The notes under the pieces: model-generated | Database searches by the model: none | Told to the model about the DNA's origin: nothing | What the model saw: only the letters and a program-made list of their open reading frames with translations | Assembly: GCF_024868665.1 (NCBI RefSeq) | Contig: NC_079907.1 | Location: 21,175,796-21,239,795, forward strand | DNA from: Triplophysa rosa | Lineage: Eukaryota > Chordata > Actinopteri > Cypriniformes > Nemacheilidae | DNA: 64,000 nucleotides | Direction of reading: 5' to 3' | Program-made: the position numbers and the translations under genes | Part shown: in pieces, positions 36,223-47,058 of the stretch | Layout of the letters: every line of letters begins with the position of its first letter | Numbering within the stretch: position 1 is the stretch's first letter

Positions 36223-36510
36223 GGGCAGTTGTGGCCTAATGGTTAGAGAGTCAGACTCGTGACCAGAAGGTTGCCGGTTCGAGTCCCAGGGCCGGCGGGT
36301 AACAACTGAGGTGCCCTTGAGCAAGGCACCTTACCCCTACTTGCTCCCCGGGCGCTGCAGTGATAGCTGCCCACTGCTCCGGGGGTACGTGTGTTCACTA
36401 CTCTCTGGATGGGTTAAATGCAGAGGTCACATTTCGTTGCCTTGTACTTGTACATGTGCAATGACAATAAAGTTGAATCTAAATCTAAAAAAAATCTAAA
36501 TCTAACGATG
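36223..36510 (+). mobile_element. tRNA-derived SINE, V-SINE type
   Basis: The head is tRNA-like, with an A box (TGGCCTAATGG) and a B box (GGTTCGAGTCC) spaced as in a pol III promoter. The central conserved block GTGCCCTTGAGCAAGGCACC marks the vertebrate V-SINE superfamily. The tail is LINE-like (AATGACAATAAAGTTGAATC) and ends in TCTAAA repeats. It is not a functional tRNA gene: the cloverleaf is imperfect and the sequence continues into the SINE body. Lies between rbp3 and the IRBP relic. Confidence 0.88.
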
Positions 36511-36940
36511 GCTTTCAGTCGTGACTTATTTGCGGTAAACCTCTCGTATCTAATGGCCTACGTGTATTTACCCTTTAATGCCATTTGTTTCACGCAATTT
36601 ATGAGATTACAGGATTTTTGTGTTTTTTGATGCTCTTAGGGAATGTGAAACATGATTTGTACTTTTTAAACACCCATTCTTTAAAGAAACGTTCACATGT
36701 CCACTTGTGTTGGAAAATGTAGCTATTTGTCTTTATTGCATGGTTTTGTAGAATTACGTAATCTGAGCATATCAAACACAGCATCAAAATCCTAGACAAA
36801 TGATACGCTTCTTTTTTTCAACAATACGATGACTCTATAACTAATCTAATTTGCTTAACCATACAAGGAATTAAAATATAAAGAATTTACAGAATTTCAA
36901 CCTTAAAAACTTGGCACTAAATAGTGGAACATAATAAATA

Positions 36941-37155
36941 ACATAATGCTGCTCTCCTTCTGAAACCTTGTATCTCCATATATCTTCATATTTCCATGAT
37001 TTAAATCATTATTATTACTCCCTGGGTTTTTCAAATATCGAACCAATAAAAAGTATTAAAAAGTGCTCGTCAACTTTGACAAGTTCAGCGATTTTTCCAT
37101 TTCTTGAAAAACAGCAAATTTAGACATGCAGGTTTCAGAAGGGCAACGACAATAA
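36941..37155 (+). repeat. Dispersed repeat, copy 1 of 3
   Basis: Shares with 40105-40376 (inverted) and 57036-57265 (same orientation) the blocks CTTGTATCTCCATAT, TTAAAAAGTGCTCGTCAACT, CTTGAAAAACAG and GACATGCAGGTTTCAGAAGG. About 215 nt. No coding capacity; family unknown to me. Confidence 0.75.
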
Positions 37156-37789
37156 ATAACATAAATGTCAGATCCGACATTAAAACGATATTTCATTTTT
37201 TTTCATTTGAATATATGTGAAACATGTTCAGGAAAAAACACAAACATAAACTCATTACGATAATAAGGTTTTACTGTAAAAAGAGATCCGCTAAAGAATG
37301 AGGCCACTAGCCCTGAACTTTCCCTCTGGTGCCTCAAACCGATTATTTTCTGCTCAACGTTAAGTGCATCACTTGCTTGAGCTGCTATATGTGGCTCAAC
37401 CCCAGACACACTCCGATCATTTTCCAGTAACTGCCCTCAAAACCGCATTTTTGGGAACGAAAGCATTAAAACGCTATTCCCTATTTGGTATGTCCCACTT
37501 AAGAATTACCGTGGCTCTTTTCCGTTCTTTCATCGTTCTAGCGAATGCCTCAGTAGTTAATCCAGTCATGTGACTTCAGAATAAAACGTCAGGATAAAAA
37601 TATCTTTCTCAGAGCCGTACTTTTGTCCTAACACTTCTGGAAGGGTCATGACCTTGTCATATTTAACCGTTGTGTTGGCAAGGTTTGTTCATCAAAACAT
37701 AGGTGTGTTATGTCAAGGCCGTCATTAGCACATCATCGTTTACAGCTTCTTCCACACTGCTTTGATGCATTCAAAGGGCATAAACGATA
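37156..37789. other. Intergenic, no gene seen
   Basis: No recognisable protein, RNA or repeat. It separates the first copy of the dispersed repeat from the IRBP relic. Confidence 0.35.
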
Positions 37790-39130
37790 AATCCTAAACT
37801 CAACGAGCTCCCTCGACTGCAGTTTCAGCAAGAACTAGCAGGAACCACACCACCACCAATCCACCAATTCCCAGATCCCCTGAATTTACTGTACATCAAT
37901 TCAATTATTGATAGTGATTTCAAGGTTTGTGTCTTCACAAGTCTTTGTGTAAAAATACGTTCCAGAGGTTATTTCCTTTAGCTGTGCCTATCTGCAAAAA
38001 TTGCATCCAGCTCCTACAGTTCAATAGCTTGTCAAAATATAAACACCTTAAGTAGAAGCATAGCATGATGTTGTGGGGGGTGTGAAAATAAAAGGTGATA
38101 TTTTGGATACTGTTGTACTGTATAAAGAACAGAGGTGAATATATGATGAGACGTCAAACATATAGGAGAGCAGAATTGGCAAGACTTCAGAGCATCCACC
38201 GGCGCAGATCAAAGATCAGGTTCTTTACTGTATGTCTTTGATTGATTGCCAGACCTTTTCTTTCATTTCATCCTTCGGTCCCATCAATATTGTGGGTGTA
38301 TTGAGGAAACCTGTCAAAACGGAGATGCGTTTCCAGGTGATTCCAGATTTATACCTGTTTGCTGGGCTTGAATAATGCATGAATAATGGTGTAATCAAAA
38401 GATAAGCTTCTTTTATTTGATCTACTTCTTGCCCATTATGTATTGACAGAACCCTGAATTGCCTTGATATCTACTTGAGGATTTTTGAAGACCTAACTCC
38501 TCACCTAACTCCCAGTTGAGCCCATTAACTGCACAGTAAAATCGTGCAAAAAAAAACGATCACATCTCTGCAACGGAAAGATCTGAAAAATTGTTTTTGT
38601 GTGGATTATATAAACACTGTGAGTGTAAATTTCACCCTTTTTAACACTGGCGATTTTGCTGTGTGGGTTAACAAAACCAGTCCTCAACTTTTCGACCTTA
38701 ATCGACCCTCCCGCTGACCTTTCTCCTGCAATGAGAGCTTTTCTCAGGTGTTAAAATGTAGGTAAAAGCCTCTGCTGTACCAAATGAAGACAATAAGGTC
38801 TTTTCTTTTCCTAAATCGGCCTTCAGGGAGAGTTGCGTTGTCCATGCCTCCTTCACAATGTTAGTGAGTCGCTCATACAAAACAATGTATGATACTCCAG
38901 ATCCTTCTACCAGACGTTGTTGTGAGGTAGGCACCCGTTTTGCCGCAGTCTACTCATCTATAGTACTGTAAATGCTCGGGGAAACGACAGTGTTGTCCAT
39001 CACCTCCGATTTAAAAGAATTCCCGATTAGCCGTGTCAGCTGTTCAGTGGGCAGTGACAGAAGTGCAGGTGGCGTGACCGGAACATAGGCGGTCAGTCTG
39101 GGGTCATCAAGTGCACCTTGAATGCGACAG
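37790..39130 (-). pseudogene. Decayed second IRBP gene (relic of upstream tandem copy)
   Basis: Minus-strand fragments align in order with IRBP modules. First, 39126-38960: RIQGALDDPRL, then LLSLPTEQLTRLIGNSFKSE, like the GVQGALNDPRL region of module 1. Next, 38934-38670: SGVSYIVLY, FGTAEAFTYIL and, after a frameshift, ALIAGERSAGGSIKVEK, matching [20 protein letters not shown] of the intact gene. Then, in a further module, 38340-37800: DEMKEKVWQSIKD, LIFDLR, LPILLSYMFD, GVYILTSY, KEITSGTYFYTKT, NLEITI and WWIGGGVVPASS. Stops and frame changes lie between them, the N-terminus is not visible, and an Angel-like arm abuts the upper end. No introns are apparent. It sits 2.1 kb upstream of rbp3 on the same strand, as in the head-to-tail IRBP pairs described in teleosts. 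It cannot encode a working protein. Confidence 0.85.
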
Positions 39131-39240
39131 CGTTTTCTTTTTGTGTGTGTGTGCTGCAGAATACAGAAAGTCATACAGGTTTGAAATGACTGTAACTGAT
39201 GACAGAATTTTCATTTCTGGGTGAAGTATCACTTTAAAAT
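39131..39240. mobile_element. Angel-like half element abutting the IRBP relic
   Basis: Contains AGAAAGTCATACAGGTTTGA, GATGACAGAATTTTCATTTC and GGGTGAAGTATCACTTTAAA, the right arm of the element. It truncates the IRBP-like sequence at about 39126-39131. Confidence 0.7.
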
Positions 39241-40104
39241 AGAATTTAAAGTGAACTGTCATGGCCACAGTGCAGGAGTACGATGTGAAGAAAATAAGGT
39301 CAGACATGTAAAGGTAATGTCAGGCCAACTGGCATGATCACACAGGTGAATAGGTCGTCTCTGAACAAACACTGAAACAGAAAAGTACTTGCGTTAGCTT
39401 GAGATTTCGCAGTCACCAATAATGAGATTTGGTTGTATAATCAAATGTATCAAAGAATTATTTAGAACTTGGCCATGGCCACTTTTTACAGGATGAAATT
39501 ATGTAACCCCAAACTCGCTCAATCCTAATTGGTGCTACACTGTTAATCTTACTTCTTTCTCCTTAAAATCTTAAAATCTTTTAATGCTGTGCGTCTTATG
39601 CAATTCTGTCGGCTGATTCCATGTGGCCAATCAAGAATCTCTGATTAACATGTCTGGATCGTTGTATTGTACGTCAAACGGGAGAAAAAATGTGTAGAGC
39701 TGGACACTGCGTTATTAACACTACTGTCTGCCCCTGAATTGTTTTTTAATCCAACAATAAATGTAATATTCACCTAACAGAGCAGTACAGTACAAGGACT
39801 ATGAAGTGTGTGTGTGTGTGCGTTGATAAACTTGAATTATCATTGGTACAAGTGTAAGTTATGTTTATTGTTTGAAAATCTTGCAAATGACTCATTTAGC
39901 TTGTGACAAACATTCATCTTAAAAAGGATAAAATAGAACAATTTGAAATATAGAACGAGACATGAAACTCTTCCAGCAGGGGGCGCTCACCACACAGTAC
40001 TGAAAGGTTCTTGCAGTCACAACTTTTGGAAAACTTGTTTTTTTAAATAGAATGAATTACAATGAATAAAATAATGTTGAAAATGTACATACTTTAATTT
40101 AAAG
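39241..40104. other. Intergenic, no gene seen
   Basis: Presumably the former 5' part or flank of the IRBP relic, but I cannot read any IRBP signal peptide or module sequence in it. The rest is AT-rich with no recognised element. Confidence 0.35.
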
Positions 40105-40376
40105 ATGCGTATCATTGCTGTCCTGAAACCCTACATGTCCAAATGTACTGTTTTTCAGGAAATGGAAAAAAAACCACTGTACTTTTTAAATGATTACAGT
40201 AGTACGAGTTCCCAAAGTTGACAAGCACTTTTTAATCTTTTTTTTCATAGATATTTGCAAAACTGTATTATTAGGGTGACTAATAATAATGATTTATGGC
40301 AAAAATAAATAAATCACAAAATATGGAGATACAAGGTGTTATATAGAAGGACAGCAGCGTTATGCTAAAATAGCCT
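40105..40376 (-). repeat. Dispersed repeat, copy 2 of 3 (inverted)
   Basis: Reverse complement of the family at 36941-37155 and 57036-57265. It carries AACACCTTGTATCTCCATAT, AAAAAGTGCTTGTCAACTTT and CCTGAAAAACAGTACATTTG. It lies downstream of gdf2 and may fall in its 3' UTR or just beyond it. Confidence 0.75.
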
Positions 40377-40822
40377 ACATAAATGAAGGCAAATTATTAT
40401 ATACAAATCTTATTTTGTGGGGGAGGTAACAACGAGTCTGTTAATACAATACAGAATATAAATAATATTCATCTAAATAAAATGATATTGGTAAAAATGT
40501 TTGCTACCACCATAGGACTGCAAGCATGTACACGAGAACCATGTGCTTAACAATGCAGTGGCATCTGCGTTTGCATAAATTTACAACAAAAATCTTCCAG
40601 AGCATAGGAAAACACACCTGACCCCATACAAGACCCCAATATTTCGACCCAATCTACAGTTGTTGTGAAATCCTAAATATATATCCAAAATGAAAGTCAG
40701 CATAAATACAATACAAACAATTAATTATTGTTATTTAGTTATTGTTTTTTATATTAATTCTATGACTTGGACAAATATAATAAAACAAATATATTTGATA
40801 CAGATCTTTAAGCAAACATACA

Positions 40823-42141
40823 CTACCTACATCCACACTCCGCCACTTTCATCTCCTCATAAAGGTGTCGCACTGTGATCACACCCCTTTCTTGGTACAT
40901 AACAGTAATCGGGTCCAGCTTGGTCGGGACACAGCATGCCATGTTTGCCTTTTTCGGATTGCTCAGATTAACCAGAGTTTGGATGATGGCGTGTTTGGAA
41001 GGGGTTAACTCATCCGTCAGGGGGAAATTGCACACCCCTTTGCACTCATAAGCCTCGTATTCGGGTGGGGCAACAATCCATTTATCCCATCCGATGTCTT
41101 TGAAAATGACCTTCAGCGACGTCCTCCGGCAGTAATTGTTCTTCGCCTTTCTTTTTCTCCTGGGATGCTGGTCCACCTGAACACGGTTGCTCAAAAATTC
41201 CACCTCCCTTTCGTGAATGATCATCTCCATTACCTCTCTCACGGACTCTCCCTTTCTGTTCCCAAGGTCATCTGAAAAAACAATTAAAACAGCAGAGGCG
41301 TTATCCTCTAAACCCAGGTTTATGTCAAGCCATCCATCCTTAAGAGAATCGCGGTCTTGTTCTATCTCCACCTGGAGTTCACCAGCACCGTGTCCAGATT
41401 CTTGCCAGCTCCTGGCGGCCCTAGTCACATCGAATGCTTCCCATGTGTTCGTGGCATCAGTTACACGTCTCCCTTCCAGAAAGTGTACGTGTCCATATTC
41501 TACAAAGTAAACATTAACAGAAGTGTAAAAGTCATTGTTGACTTGGCTCGTTGGTTTATCACCATCCCAGAGAGTGAATAGCCTGAGCTGCACCAATGTC
41601 ATTTCTTCACGACTTGGGATGGAAATGTTGAAAAGCAGCCTGTGTTGGGTTTTGTTGCCGTGTCTAACAGAGTAAGTCACATCTGTTGAGAAAAATCAAT
41701 TATAGATACAAATTTAGCATCATTTTCTGAGATTCTGAGATTTGTTATGCTCTTACCCTGTACGACAAAGCTTCGAATGACATCAGAGCGAGGTATGGAC
41801 GTCTTATCAGAAGCATATTTGTCATAAAGTTCCATCATGAACTGGGGAGGCTGAACCTTCCTGTGCTCCTGCGGCACACCTGATAAATTCAGCTTCTTCA
41901 AAAAATCTTCTTTCATGTACCCCAAAAAGCTTTCCAGCTTGTCATTGTTGTTGTCTTCTTCCTCGATGTTTTGCTGTTCGTTTTGGATGAACGCTGCATC
42001 TTCCGGATAGGGGATTTCACCTAAAGATTTCCCTTCACACATCCCAACTGAGGCAGCGAAATTGATGCACACCAGAAGCATCAGATATCTTAATCCTTGC
42101 ATTTTCTTGTAGTTGCTAAGAAAGTTAGGCGACTTTCTCAT
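40823..42141 (-). CDS. gdf2: Growth differentiation factor 2 / bone morphogenetic protein 9
   Basis: Secreted TGF-beta superfamily ligand; in vertebrates BMP9 and BMP10 signal through ALK1 and endoglin in endothelium. Two coding exons, 42141-41757 and 41682-40823, joined GT-AG in phase 1; 414 residues (human GDF2 429). The start could be M1 or M14; M14 (MQGLRYLMLLVCINFAASVG) begins the signal peptide directly and is preferred. Prodomain has FLKKLNLSGVP, PPQFMMELYDKYASDKTS, IRSFVVQ and LLFNISIPSREEM. Convertase site RRKR after about residue 306 releases a 108-residue mature ligand with seven cysteines: NYC, YEC, GVC, ACC, ECGC. C-terminus AECGCR. BMP10 is very close in sequence; LNLSGVP, TSLKVIFKDIGW and the gdf10 and rbp3 neighbours favour GDF2. 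Confidence 0.92.
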
Positions 42142-43106
42142 CCAAGCCTTGTGGAGGAGTTTTTGAAATTGGGGTTCGTCAAGTGAACCTCAGGTTGACT
42201 CCCATGCTCTGCGCTAAGCGTCAGACACACTGGAAACCAAAATAGTAGCACGGCTATTCTTATCTTGGTCACTGATGTCTTAGTTTGAGCCTTGTTATCG
42301 CGAGGAAGCTTGTATTTAATGAGGGTTCTGTAAACAGTTTGGAAACAGACTTTGAAAACTAATTGGGTTAGATTTTGAGAAAAGACAGGATTGTCTGAAA
42401 AGCAGATCTGTCACTTAATATGTTTGTGTATATTTAAGATCATGCTTGAGCTAATCGGCCTCAGCTATGATAAATATTAACATTATAGATTCCAATGCCG
42501 TCAGTGTTTTTAGTTGCCATTTTCCCCACTGCCAAATAAAATTCAAATGGTGGAATCTGGTTGTGAAAGACTTTAATGAGTTTAAGGAAGTTGCCCTTTG
42601 CCCTTTCTGTATTCACAAACATTCCACCGGGATTCAGCATTAAATTACACGAAGAAACCTTTTTGCATACAATCATTATGTAATTCAGTTAAAAATAATA
42701 AATAATTACAAGTTTCAGATAATTTTGTAAATGTATCAAATTGCTTATTACTACCTATGGCTACTCAATCCATCTAGTGATGCATTGGCTGCACATGGAA
42801 CAAACAACAAAGACTAATGCTGGAACTATCAAAGTCACAGGACACTAGATGGCAGCAGTATGCTAAACATTCTCATACCCTCCATCTTACAAATGACTAA
42901 AAGTGGTTGAGGTTTATTATGATTTCCATGCTAGATTCGGCAGTGTACCATTCTACTTTAATAGCAAGTTAAACAGATAACAGTTCACTGGAAAATGAAA
43001 AACCCCATTATCAAATAAAAATGGCTATATGCATTGTGGTACACAATGACTGAGACACACAAGAACCAAAAAGATTTGAAGTGTGCCACATTTGAAAACT
43101 TGTGTA
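42142..43106. other. gdf2 5' flank and gdf2-gdf10 intergenic
   Basis: A minus-strand TATA-like ATTAAATACAAG lies at about 42310-42325, some 170 nt above the first ATG, and could be a core promoter. Otherwise no gene or clear repeat. Confidence 0.3.
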
Positions 43107-43447
43107 ATTAATAATGTGTAATTTTTTGGAGGATCTATTGACAGGAATGCAATAAAATATACATAACTGTGTCTTCAGAGGTGTATAGAGACCTTATATA
43201 ATGTTATGTTTTTATTACCTTAGAATGAGCTATTTCTATCTACAGTTTTTTTATTTCATTTATTTCGCTCTAAAGAGCGTTTCATAAAAACGTTATCTCC
43301 TTCGGCAAAGAACCGAAAACGCGACGACGTCTTAGTTCTGAGTCAGCCGCCATAATGCTTCAAAAGGGATGGGGAGCGGTGGAGCCGTTGGTTGCAATTC
43401 GTAACCTCGCCCCTAGATGGCGTTACAGTTCATACACTGGACCTTTA
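43107..43447 (+). repeat. Dispersed repeat family B, copy 1
   Basis: Runs from GTGTAATTTTTTGGAGGATC to ACACTGGACCTTTAAA. Internal blocks are CTTAGAATGAGCTATTTCTA, TCCTTCGGCAAAGAA, GCGACGACGTCTTAGTTCTG, GTTGCAATTCGTAACC and TAGATGGCG. The same blocks recur at 52095-52464 (inverted) and 61240-61590. Non-coding. Confidence 0.75.
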
Positions 43448-43764
43448 AACTTGAAATATTGATCATTTTCTCTCAGAAATGTATAATTTGACCTCAGAAA
43501 ACATGTATTAGCCCACGGGGGACATATGGAATACTTTTATTATGGATGAACGCGCTTTTAGGAGCTTAACATATTTGGACCCCATTTAATGGTACTGCAA
43601 AGCTAGGACGAGTCAGGATAATGTTTAATATAGCTTAATATAATTTGAATATAACTGTGGTCAGCCTAAGAAAGGAAGTCATGGAGTACATAAAGGGGTC
43701 ATTTTCATTTTCTTCCTTAGCTACAGACCAACTAAAAAGCCCTGATGTATACAGTTAACAATTA

Positions 43765-43783
43765 TTTATTTACAATTTTTATT
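43765..43783 (-). promoter_or_regulatory. Candidate poly(A) signals of gdf10
   Basis: Two minus-strand AATAAA hexamers (43783-43778 and 43770-43765) about 235-250 nt beyond the gdf10 stop codon. Confidence 0.5.
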
Positions 43784-44015
43784 TCCCATTTTTTCAGTAT
43801 TGATATTACTGATATATACAATTCATTCCAAGGTAAAAAGAGTGAAAACAGGATACAAAGATCTTAGAACTGTTTTGAGGTCTTATTTGCATACATAATA
43901 AAGTTAAAATATGACGTGCTTCAGTATTTACAGTTGTCTCCCACCCTTGAGTTCATATACAGTATGATCTTTGATTGATGTCTATTGATCACTGTCCGTT
44001 AGCTACCTGGCTGGC

Positions 44016-46362
44016 TTATCGACAGGCACAGGTCTCCACAGACATGCTCGGGTAGACCTTCAGTACCATATTCTTGCTTGTGTCAAGAAACAGCACAGCC
44101 AGAGAACCCATATTGTTGGGTACGCAGCACGGCTCCGGGACTCCAGGGACAATTCCCACAGCTCTCACTATACTCTGGATGGTGGCATGGTTGGACGGTT
44201 GAACAACCTGAATTTCATTGAGAGAAGAAGAGAGAGAAGGTTAAAGGAGAAGCTCAGAACAAGTAACGTTTTAATAGGTTACTGCACAATTATGCAAATT
44301 TTCTACAACCAAATCTGCACCAATAATTATTAATTCGTACATTTTCATGTTTTTATCAACTTTAACCTAGATTAAGCAATGTTTACATTTTGTAATGGAA
44401 ATATCACATACAGTAAAGGTTTGTCTGTCACGTAGCTCTATTGATAAACCATTCTGTTAGAACATACATAATGATTTAAAAACTGTATAGATTGAATGCA
44501 CTTTAAGTTGTTTTAAGAATCTACCAAATGCATAAATGGAGTTGAGATAAAATCATTCCCTGACCTTTGGAATTGGAAAGCCACAGGTTCCTGCACAGTA
44601 GTACGCATCAAACGCCTTTGGAGCTAATATCCATTCACTCCAACCAATGTCGGCAAAGTCTACCCTCAGGTAACGGCGTGCACACATTCGCGGCTCGCTC
44701 CATTGCTTGCGTCTTGCTTTTTTCATGGTCTTCTCGTCAAAGCTGAGCTCCTGGGACCCTCTAAACCCCTTATGGTTTTCCTTGCCCTTTGGCAAAGGTT
44801 TGGGCCTTTTCGCAATAAAGGCAGTATCCCATAACTCCCTGTTCTTTAGATCATTGTATTGGACATCGGGTAGATAGTTACTCTGGAAGTGGTCCACTTC
44901 TCTCCTGATCCTTGAATTTAAGAATGCAGAGTGAGGTTTATTGTCTTTCCCCTCGGGCACAGGAGATGAACTGTATCTTTGCAGAGTCGTGGCAACGCTG
45001 TTTGGTTCGTTTATGGCAATGTCATCAGCATACACGAGAATGTACGGCAAACTGTGATGAGACAAGCGATCCTGGCGTCTCTGGAATCTGCTCCCGAAGT
45101 CGAACTCAGCAGTGATCAACAGCTCACCCTGAACCTGGGCTTGTTTGACGGCTGAAGATATATCCGTAATCTGCCAAAGCACCTTTCTGTTAGGGGACAA
45201 TGTGAAGTTGGACAACCGAGAGGGCATGGCAGCGTTTGGTGATGCCCCCTTAATGATGAGATGTGCTGGGGTGAGCGGCTGAAGGTGCTGGAGGCGACAC
45301 GCAGCTCCGCGGGAACGCCGGCAGGACCAGGACCTGTGGCGGGATTGCTGGTCGGGAAAATGTATAGCTGAATTCAGGATCACTTCCGAATCAGGGATAG
45401 AGGTGAGGTTAAAGTGAAACAAAACCTTGTGATGGGAGATCTCTGAAATTAAACATTTGAAAAGGGATTCAATTATATATATATATATAGTTGGGGTCCT
45501 GTCAGTATGAAACATACAGTAATGGATTAATAACTATAATTCTGAGTGCATGTAATTGACCAGTAAAGTTTCCAGACAACATTCTCATAAACAACACGTT
45601 GTCTACAGTCTAGATTTAATATCCAACCATGGTCTACGGTTTACAAGGCAGTTTAATAAAAAGATAAACATTGCTCCTGAATCAGTATACGACCACATGG
45701 TAGTGTTTAGTGAGCTGCTTTCAAGGTTTCTTGTTTTTTTTTCTCCCGTGCCCACTAATACTTTTTAAGAGCAAATATTTTTAATAGCGCACCTCCAGTG
45801 GAAACTTAGCAGCTCTGAAAATTGGGCAACATAACTGGGATAATGTAAAGTATACATGAATATGCATTTTGCCATTCGTAATTTAATGTAATATTCACAT
45901 GCTGGGGAATAGCTAAACATTTCTCTTAGGTTTGCATGTGGGTTTTCAAAATGCCCCTTTAATAAAACGTCTAAGTATGCGTTAGAATCTAATCAAATGA
46001 ACATTGATCGCTATATGATGTCACCTTTTTGAAAGTTAAAAACACTAAAATACAAAATGAAAATGCACAATTATTTTAAACTAAAAACGTTTATTTAACT
46101 CACCTGTCAAGCCTCTGAAGCTTCTGATCGTGTTTACGGTCTGTTTTTGTTGTTGATGATGATGGTGGTGATGCTTCTTGCTGCATTTATCATAAACCCT
46201 GTACATATTAATGGTCATCATGTCTGGAGCGGCGCGGTTGTCAAATGCCGGTTCTGCTGCGGGAATATCACCGTTCAGCTCGGATGAGTTCACAAAGTCT
46301 ACTTTAACGATGTTAAGATAAAGAAAAACTTGAGCCACGATGCACAATTTTGCCATTTTCAC
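44016..46362 (-). CDS. gdf10: Growth differentiation factor 10 (BMP3b)
   Basis: Secreted BMP3/GDF10-branch member of the TGF-beta superfamily. Coding exons 46362-46104, 45442-44565 and 44207-44016, all GT-AG, phases 1 and 0; 442 residues (human GDF10 478). N-terminal signal peptide [17 protein letters not shown]. The prodomain has [12 protein letters not shown], a run of six His (residues 64-69) followed by Gln, then [20 protein letters not shown] and [10 protein letters not shown]. The convertase region is KKARRKQW; mature ligand about 110 residues starting near [13 protein letters not shown]. Mature part has [57 protein letters not shown] and terminal ETCACR, with seven cysteines. BMP3 is nearly as similar in the ligand; YYCAGTC, VGIVPG and the gdf2-rbp3 neighbours favour GDF10. 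Whether it is the a or b copy of teleosts is not settled. Confidence 0.92.
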
Positions 46363-47058
46363 AATGCTATATGTACGATCCCGTTAAAAGTGGACAAAGA
46401 GACCAGAGCAGTTGATGCCTGATGGGAAGCTTGGTTCCGTCTGAGGATTGATACTGAACTCCGTCTCCTACGCTGCAGAATCCAGCGCTGGATGAGAATT
46501 AGGCTACTAGAAGTTCATACACTTGTTTCTTCTTACGGCTGAAGCAATGACAGATGACGACGTGCCGGGCAGCCAGCCAACGAGAGGCTGCGCTGCATTA
46601 AACCTTCATCCTTACCGCCGCGACATAACTGTGACGGAATTCAATTGATTGCTTCATGATCGCATTTCAAATTTATTGAGGTATTTGTTTTTTTTACTTA
46701 TTCACCCCTTGCAGAATTACTAGCATATCATATACAGTATAGCTGCTTATTATGTGTCTTAAGTATGACAAAATAATAACAATACAGGGCCTATGACAGA
46801 ATAACTATAGAATGACAGAAATGTAACTATGGGAATTGTGTTGTGACTAAAAGAAAATCCCAAATAGGCCTAATCAAAACTGCGTTTTATTTTATTAGGC
46901 TATTCACCTTCAGTTTAGTCACGATTTGCCTCGTGGCATTTTATGTTGTCTAAAACTTTTCCTTTATTATTGAGTCAAAAACACGCGTTTTTATAAAATA
47001 ACTTTATTGTTTTGTATTGAAAGAAACTATGTATATTGTATATTGTGTTTGCACATAT
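46363..47058. other. gdf10 5' flank
   Basis: The 5' UTR and promoter are expected here. 46400-46640 is richer in CG dinucleotides than its surroundings, which fits a promoter region. No TATA box assigned. Confidence 0.35.

Noticed and set aside
36223..36300. A tRNA gene
   Set aside because: A and B boxes are present, but the sequence runs on into the V-SINE central block and a LINE-like tail, so it is a SINE head.
40823..42141. Identification as BMP10
   Set aside because: BMP10 is closely similar, but LNLSGVP, TSLKVIFKDIGW and the gdf10-rbp3 neighbours fit GDF2 better. A tree would settle it.
44016..46362. Identification as BMP3
   Set aside because: Mature domains are nearly alike. Adjacency to gdf2 and rbp3 matches GDF10; BMP3 lies in another vertebrate linkage group near ANTXR2 and PRKG2.
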